Below, piece after piece: positions 58,900-64,000 of a stretch of DNA of 64,000 bases (the stretch's first letter is position 1; each line of letters begins with the position of its first letter). The notes under the pieces are model-generated. The model searched no databases, was not told where the DNA came from, and worked only from the letters and a program-made list of their open reading frames with translations. Position numbers and translations under genes: made by a program. Source of the stretch: Limonium bicolor (lineage: Eukaryota; Streptophyta; Magnoliopsida; Caryophyllales; Plumbaginaceae); the NCBI GenBank assembly GCA_023374045.1, contig CM041778.1, forward strand, positions 97,280,839 to 97,344,838, written 5' to 3'.

Positions 58900-61690
58900 T
58901 AATCCAGATACTGTAATGGCTTAGTGACCAACTTAAAAGCTTACTAAAACGTTTGAGAAGGTTACACACCAGTAGAGCTAACTAGAAACAAGAGTCAAGA
59001 AGAAATAAATCAGAGATGGTTTCAGATTTCGGTAAGGTTGTAACTTCAGTCCTTGGCAGTTTGTGCAGTTGCTGTGAAAAGATTTTTAAGGGGCACTATA
59101 AGGGTAGTGTAGGCTGGGGAATTGAGGCTAAGACATTGCTAACATACAAACCTACGTGTGAATAGGTTCTGGGAGAATATAAAACCCATTTAGGAATAGA
59201 AAGGAAACAACAACTGAGATCATGTATTGGCTTCAGATTCTGCAGGAGTTCTTGTTTCAGTATCAGAAGTATATCTGGGGGATTCATGGAGTTATTTGGG
59301 TTGTTTTAAGTTAAGCCTTACTAAACACTTGACTAATGCGAATAACAACTTGAAAGAAGGTTAAACAGGAAATACTGAAATGAAATCTAGTTCTGTTCTG
59401 TCTTCAGTGTTACAGACTGAGTATGAGGGAGTTTTGGAGGAGCAGACGCTATTGTTTTTGGGTTTCTGTTTTGGGATTTTGTTTTGGGTTTAGAAGCTTG
59501 AAAGAGCACGTAAATAGAAGAGTCAGCATTTGGGAAGAATTCAGAATTAAACACGTGAACAAACAAAAGAAGAAAAGAAATGGGAGAGGTTATATCAGGT
59601 TAAGCTCCAGTTTCTGCAACTTCATATCTCAGCCCCTTTTCAGTTTTCTAGTTCTGTTCAGTAGAGTGGTTAGTATGGTTAGGTTATTCCTGATTGAAAC
59701 AAAAGAAAACAAAGCTTACCATGAGTACTCAACTAAGGGCGCATACGCAGTGGAGGATCTGAAATCTGTTAAGCAGAAACAAAAAGAAAAACTAAACTAA
59801 AACTGTCTGAGGTGGAACATAAGATGTGGTGTTCCAGCTTCTGTCACTAGACTTATGTTAAAATGACCTACAGGTGGGATGTGAGTATTGTATCGATTTA
59901 AGAATAAACTTAAACCTCTGCTAATTCATTAACTAAGAAAGTAAGACAGTTTGGAAGGAGTGGTGATCCAGCTTAGAAAACAGACAGAGAACAAATAGGA
60001 GTGTATATCAGTTTGTAATTTCAGATTCTTTCTTATTCAGTTTGTGGACATCTCAGTAGCTACGTCCAATGCCTTGGGTTTGCTCTGAGGATTAAGACTG
60101 TAACAACACTATTAGCCAAGTAACTAAGCAATGTGAAAAGAAAATTCAAAAACCAGATTAATAGACAAACAGAAGAGAAAGAAAAGAGAGAACATCAGGT
60201 TCTGGTTGCAGTGTTCTTTTCGGTGCACCAGTTATGTGTAAGTGGTTACAGACATGTTAAGAGAAGGGTAGTGGTCCAACCATGAACTAAAAACATCACT
60301 GAAAGAGGAAACTATACATTTGCAAGTTAGCAGTCAGCTTAAACTATAGAAAAAAAAAGGAGAGGAAGCTGTTATGCATAGGTTCATGTTCTCAGTTTTC
60401 TCTGGTTTGTGTTTCAGTATAACTGATTTTCAGAACAAATTACGAGTGTAACGACGGTTTAAAAATAAACCCAAACCATATCTAATGACTGCAGCTAGGT
60501 TAGCAAAGTGTTTGGGAAGGTTAAATATCAGTTGAGTTAACAAAGATTCGTGAGCAAGGAAAGGGGTGAAATGAAGCATAGCAGATTTTGGTTTCAGTAC
60601 TTCAGTTTCTGTCTTCTGTAAAATCAACTTTCAGAGATGTTAATAGACTTGTTTTGAGCTGTTTTAAGTTCAAATCCTTCCTAATACAATTATCTAGTTG
60701 TGTAAAATTTTTGGGTGAGATTGGAAACCGATTTATGGACTGAAAGAAAGTTTGAAGAGGGGCTGTACCAAACTGGAGTTTACAGTTTTTCTGCAGTTAC
60801 AGTTTCTGTAAAGTGGGTTTTCAGAAGTGATAACAGTATTGTTTTGACTTGGTTTTGATTTTAAGACATTCATAATACACCTAGCTAGTTGGGTAAAAAC
60901 TTTGGGAAGATTTGGAAACTGATTTATAACCTAAAAGCAAGCTTAAGGAGGAGCTGTACAGAATTGGTGTTTTCAGTTTTCTGCACTTTCTGATTTCTGT
61001 ATAATGCACATTCAGAGGTGTGGACAGAGTTGTTTTGTTTGGTTTGAGTTTGAAACCTCCCTAATACACTTATCTATTTGGGTGAAATTTTTGGGTGGAA
61101 TTAGAAGCAGATTAATGAACTAAAAGAGAGCTTAAAGAAGAGATATACAAACTGTGCTTTCAGTTTTTCTGAAAGTTGCTGTTTCTGTATAACTGTAATA
61201 CAGTTGGTATGAGGGTGTTGATGTGATCTGGAAATGAACTTATAACATTGCTAATGCATCAACCTAAGAGTGTGAACACTTTGGAAAAATTATAAATCAA
61301 TCTAATGCATTAAAAGAGAGGTTGGAATGGAAGTATGTACAGATTTGATGTTTCAGTTTCTGAAATTTGTGCCTCTGTATGATCATTATCCAGAGGTATT
61401 AAAGGTGTGGTGTTGGTTTAAAAATGAACCCAAAATATGCTAATACATTTATCTAGGTTGGTGGAACATTTTGGGAGGATTAGACATCAGGTTGATACAT
61501 TAAAAGTGAGGTTAGATAAGGGGTAACACCGAAATTATGTGATAGTTTTATAAATCTTGGGACTTCTGTACAAACATGTTTTAGGAGTTTCCTAAATATT
61601 ATATTACTATGATAATAGGTTTAAAACATTACAAACCTATTTAGCTAGGAAGACACTCTAGGCAAGTTAAATCTATCTTAGATAAACTTG
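58900..61690 (+). repeat. ~190-bp tandem repeat, about 15 diverged units
   Basis: Landmarks recur about every 190 bp: gtttctgta or gtttcagtat, then ttaaaaatgaac or similar, then cctaatacattatctag-like, then tttgggaggattagaaa-like (for example near 60490, 60690, 60880, 61070, 61260, 61450). Many units have a short inverted pair such as CCTCTG and CAGAGG (61370-61396). No coding sense. Confidence 0.8.
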
Positions 61691-62269
61691 TTACATATTA
61701 GTGTTTAGAAATACTCTAGAATAGTATCTAGAGGGAGTACTTAGTTAACTCATACAACGACGATGTAAACGTCCTAGGAGTTAAATGATAATCTAAGGTG
61801 AGTACTTGGGAAGTTCTAAGGTTTAGAATAAACTGTACATTCAACGACTCACCTAGGGAATAACACCCGGTATAAACGAGATAAACTAGAAAAGTGTCGT
61901 CACATGAAATCATGAACTGACACATTGCTTTTAATCAACGTTAGGGTCGTAACGAACGCCAACCAGGAACCCGTGTGTGAGACGACACTTGCTTCTGATC
62001 CAGGTATGGACATGTGTGGTTCGTATGTTGCCGTGTTACACGGCTTGTGTGCTGTGTGCCTTGTGTGTGAAAATGACATAAGATTAAAGCATGAACTGGG
62101 ATTGCTTGCCTATCTTGCCTATGTGATGGTTATATCGTTGTTGCATATTACTTGCGCGCACACAGTAGTTTAGTCCCTTTCGCGTTATGGAACTTTGAGA
62201 TGAAACACAACGAACTATGCAAACAAAGAAACTACATAAAGGGGAAACTATACGAGAACCACAACGAAC

Positions 62270-62510
62270 TATGAAAACAAGGAAAACTCTATGCGGGGAA
62301 CTCCTCTCTAATCATTGAGGACTACCATGACACCCACTATGGTGTCTATTCATTAATGATAATGAAGAGCAAGTCTCATTGGGTGAGACATGACGAAACA
62401 CGTAGACGAAACAAAAGAACTATACGAAGAGACAAATCCTCTCTAACTTTAGAGGACCGCTAATGACACCCACTATGGTGTCGAGATTATAATGATAATG
62501 AAACGAAAAG
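62270..62510 (+). repeat. Two-copy ~170-bp repeat with GACACCCACTATGGTGTC
   Basis: The hairpin-prone string gacacccactatggtgtc occurs near 62331 and 62466, each after a ctctctaa...gagga inverted pair and before ataatgataatgaa. Confidence 0.75.
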
Positions 62511-62639
62511 TACCAACTGTGATACATGAGAACAACCCGGGAAGACAACAGCTCGGGCCGCGCGGTATGGATGATCGGGAGTTGGTATCTGCATCAGATC
62601 CTTCGACCGTCTATGGTGGAATATGTTTTGGGGATCCCT

Positions 62640-62870
62640 GGGTGACCCCACTCTCTCAGCACATCCCGGAGTCCAGAGGTGACTTCCGCTTTCTCGACCC
62701 TGGGTGTCGGGAATGGGGGAGTGACAAATTGGTGAAGCACATCCTGGAGTCTAAAGATGACTCCGCTTTCTCGACCCTGGGTGTCGGGAATGGGGGAGTG
62801 ACAAATTGGTGAAGCTTATCCTGGAGTCTATAGGTGACTCCGCTTTCTCGACCCTGGGTGTCGGAATGGG
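62640..62870 (+). repeat. ~82-bp tandem repeat, three units
   Basis: Units carry ctttctcgaccctgggtgtc, gaatgggggagtgacaaa and atcctggagtcta, nearly identical. An open frame across them (62492-62812) is a by-product of the repeat. Confidence 0.9.
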
Positions 62871-62914
62871 GGACTAGCTATGGAGGAGACGTCCTCCAAC
62901 GTGCGGTGATAAAA

Positions 62915-63180
62915 GAATTCCCAAACAATCCTTAAAGAAACAAGGAACGATTAGCACCTACATAATGATGTCTCGGGATCTAATCTATATCCCCTGACTC
63001 GGTGCCAGTGAATAAAGGAAAACTTGTGTAATGAGACCAAGCAAACAAGAGAAAGTCACAAATGTGACCCTTTAAGAAACAAGGAATGAATAGCACCTAC
63101 TTAACAAAGTCTCGGGATCTAACCTATATCCCCTGACTCGGTGCAAGAGAAGAAAGGAAAACATGTGTAATGAGAACAAT
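62915..63180 (+). repeat. ~124-bp tandem repeat, two units
   Basis: tctcgggatctaa, tatatcccctgactcggtg, gaaaggaaaac and tgtgtaatgaga recur once at about 124-bp distance. Confidence 0.85.
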
Positions 63181-63444
63181 AAAACAATATGTAATCGCTT
63201 GAATGATCCCATAGTGAGGATCGATGGTATAATATACCTACGCACACGTCCTATGAATTACTTGGTTGTTGTTGCTACGTTAGCAGCTTATTGTGCTGGA
63301 TTGCGTGTTTGACATTGCTACTTGCAAGTTGTGCTTGGTTGCTTTTTGATATTGCTATGCTACCGATGAGTGTGTATGCTATCATGATGTGTTGATGTGT
63401 GCTTTACTGCTTTATTAGAGCATGTAAATTGAATTAATAATATT

Positions 63445-63537
63445 CGACCAAGTAGTCGTGTGGCCCGGCAACATACGGGCTTCACACGTTCATACTCAGC
63501 GTAGTTTGCTGAGTCCTTTACACCCAATTTTTTTCAG
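63445..63537 (+). ncRNA. Conserved hairpin row plus acceptor-like site, giant LTR 4
   Basis: A, CGAC-CAAGTA-GTCG (63445-63458); B, GTGTG-GCCCG paired with CGGGC-TT-CACAC (63458-63487), about 10 bp with a two-base bulge; C, ACTCAGC-GTAGTTT-GCTGAGT (63494-63514), a perfect 7-bp stem. Hairpin D is missing. Then ccaatttttttCAG|GTA with AG ending at 63537. Confidence 0.6.
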
Positions 63538-63923
63538 GTATTATGCCAGATGATAACGGAGCGTAGGCGGGATGGCTACCATGGGGGTAGTCCATCAGGG
63601 CATGACTTTTAAGTTTGTAGTGGCATGTGTAATATATGGGTTGTTATAAAACCCGAGATGTAATTCTTAATCTATGATTTGGTAATTTGGTTGTAGACAC
63701 TCGGAACTTGGGAATTGTACTATATGTTGTATATGGGTTTAGATAGAGGGCTGTTCCAGTCATTCAGACCGTAACTTGGAGTTGGTATTGTGGTCTGTCA
63801 ACCACATGGGTGGTTGGCATCTGTGACACCCGGATGAAGTTGGAAACCGCTGCGTAGACATCTCGTATTACCGTTAGGCTCGTCGTTTAATTATTGATTG
63901 TTATTCGGGGGTGTTACAATACC

Positions 63924-64000
63924 TGTCACCGAAGGTGCACTCTAGTGTGCCATCACATGTTCCTTGAAATTCTTTGAACAACTGGTAACATTATAACTAT
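63924..64000 (-). mobile_element. Giant LTR no. 3, continuation to window end
   Basis: Resumes directly after the second ATACC copy of giant LTR 4. No other end is seen in the remaining 77 bp. Confidence 0.6.

Larger units (their letters stand above)
56949..63918 (+). mobile_element. Giant solo LTR no. 4 (6.97 kb), TSD ATACC
   Basis: Starts TGAAATACCCC at 56949 and ends GGGGTGTTACA at 63918. ATACC flanks it at 56944-56948 and 63919-63923. It lies inside giant LTR 3 in opposite orientation. It is longer than its relatives because of tandem repeats (about 58900-61690, 62640-62870, 62900-63180) and a SINE. There are no retrotransposon protein domains, so it is a solo LTR or a large non-autonomous derivative. 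Confidence 0.88.

Noticed and set aside
62492..62812. 106-codon open frame
   Set aside because: It runs through 82-bp tandem repeats in an LTR and has no protein-like features outside the repeat.
55445..63918. One 8.5-kb DNA transposon with long terminal inverted repeats
   Set aside because: The inner copy has its own TG...CA-type ends and a perfect ATACC duplication, so two LTRs in opposite orientation explain the inverted ends.

Overview
The window is nuclear DNA of a flowering plant, very probably a dicot with a large repeat-rich genome. It has intron-split plant genes for a plastid isoprenoid enzyme and a proteasome ATPase, and Athila-type Ty3/Gypsy, Ty1/Copia, CACTA, hAT, Stowaway and Harbinger-like elements. 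No bacterial, organellar, rRNA or CRISPR content was seen. Species cannot be named from the sequence.

Layout. 1-13.05 kb: a minus-strand RRM + DUF4283 type gene relic, split by a complete but frame-broken Athila retrotransposon (1684-12126, LTRs about 1.57 kb, tRNA-Asp primer site, AATGG target duplication). 13-17.4 kb: AT-rich intergenic DNA with a Stowaway MITE and two identical palindromes. 17.4-22.5 kb: a complete Ty1/Copia element (GTCTC target duplication) with a few frameshifts and stops. 22.9-26.4 kb: debris of a CACTA transposon and of a second copia element. 27.1-33.0 kb: a diverged ~100-bp tandem repeat interrupted by a 4.16-kb solo LTR (TSD AAAAT). 33-36 kb: AT-rich spacer with a MITE. 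36.17-39.59 kb: a ten-exon HDR/IspH gene whose exons carry at least four indels. 40-43 kb: small repeats and a GC-rich hAT-type element with an 8-bp TSD. 44.13-45.54 kb: an intact two-exon RPT5 gene, convergent with HDR, with a ~950-bp MITE about 230 bp upstream of its start. 46.7-49.5 kb: featureless. 49.5-53.5 kb: a second solo LTR of the same giant family in inverse orientation (TSD ACATC), inside a decayed unidentified reading frame. 55.4-64 kb: a third family member (minus strand, running off the window) that received a fourth, 6.97-kb member (56949-63918, TSD ATACC).

Most notable signal. The four giant LTRs (4.0-7.0 kb, TGAAATACCCC...GGGGTGTTACA) all carry, roughly 350-580 bp before the 3' end, a row of three or four short hairpins whose stems persist while their sequences change. 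One copy has a GAAA and a UUCG tetraloop side by side. The row is followed each time by a T-rich run and CAG|GTA, which reads like a 3' splice site; two copies share a donor-like AAG|GTAATA near the leader. In two copies the stretch between holds a tandem array of 5-6 hairpin units at a ~70-bp period, with unrelated stem sequences but the same architecture and paired changes inside one array. This suggests a structured, possibly spliced, non-coding LTR transcript.

The two host genes are unrelated in function: HDR ends the plastid MEP pathway; RPT5 is an AAA-ATPase of the 26S proteasome base. Many breaks here are single-base indels with few substitutions, so part of the apparent decay could be read or assembly error.
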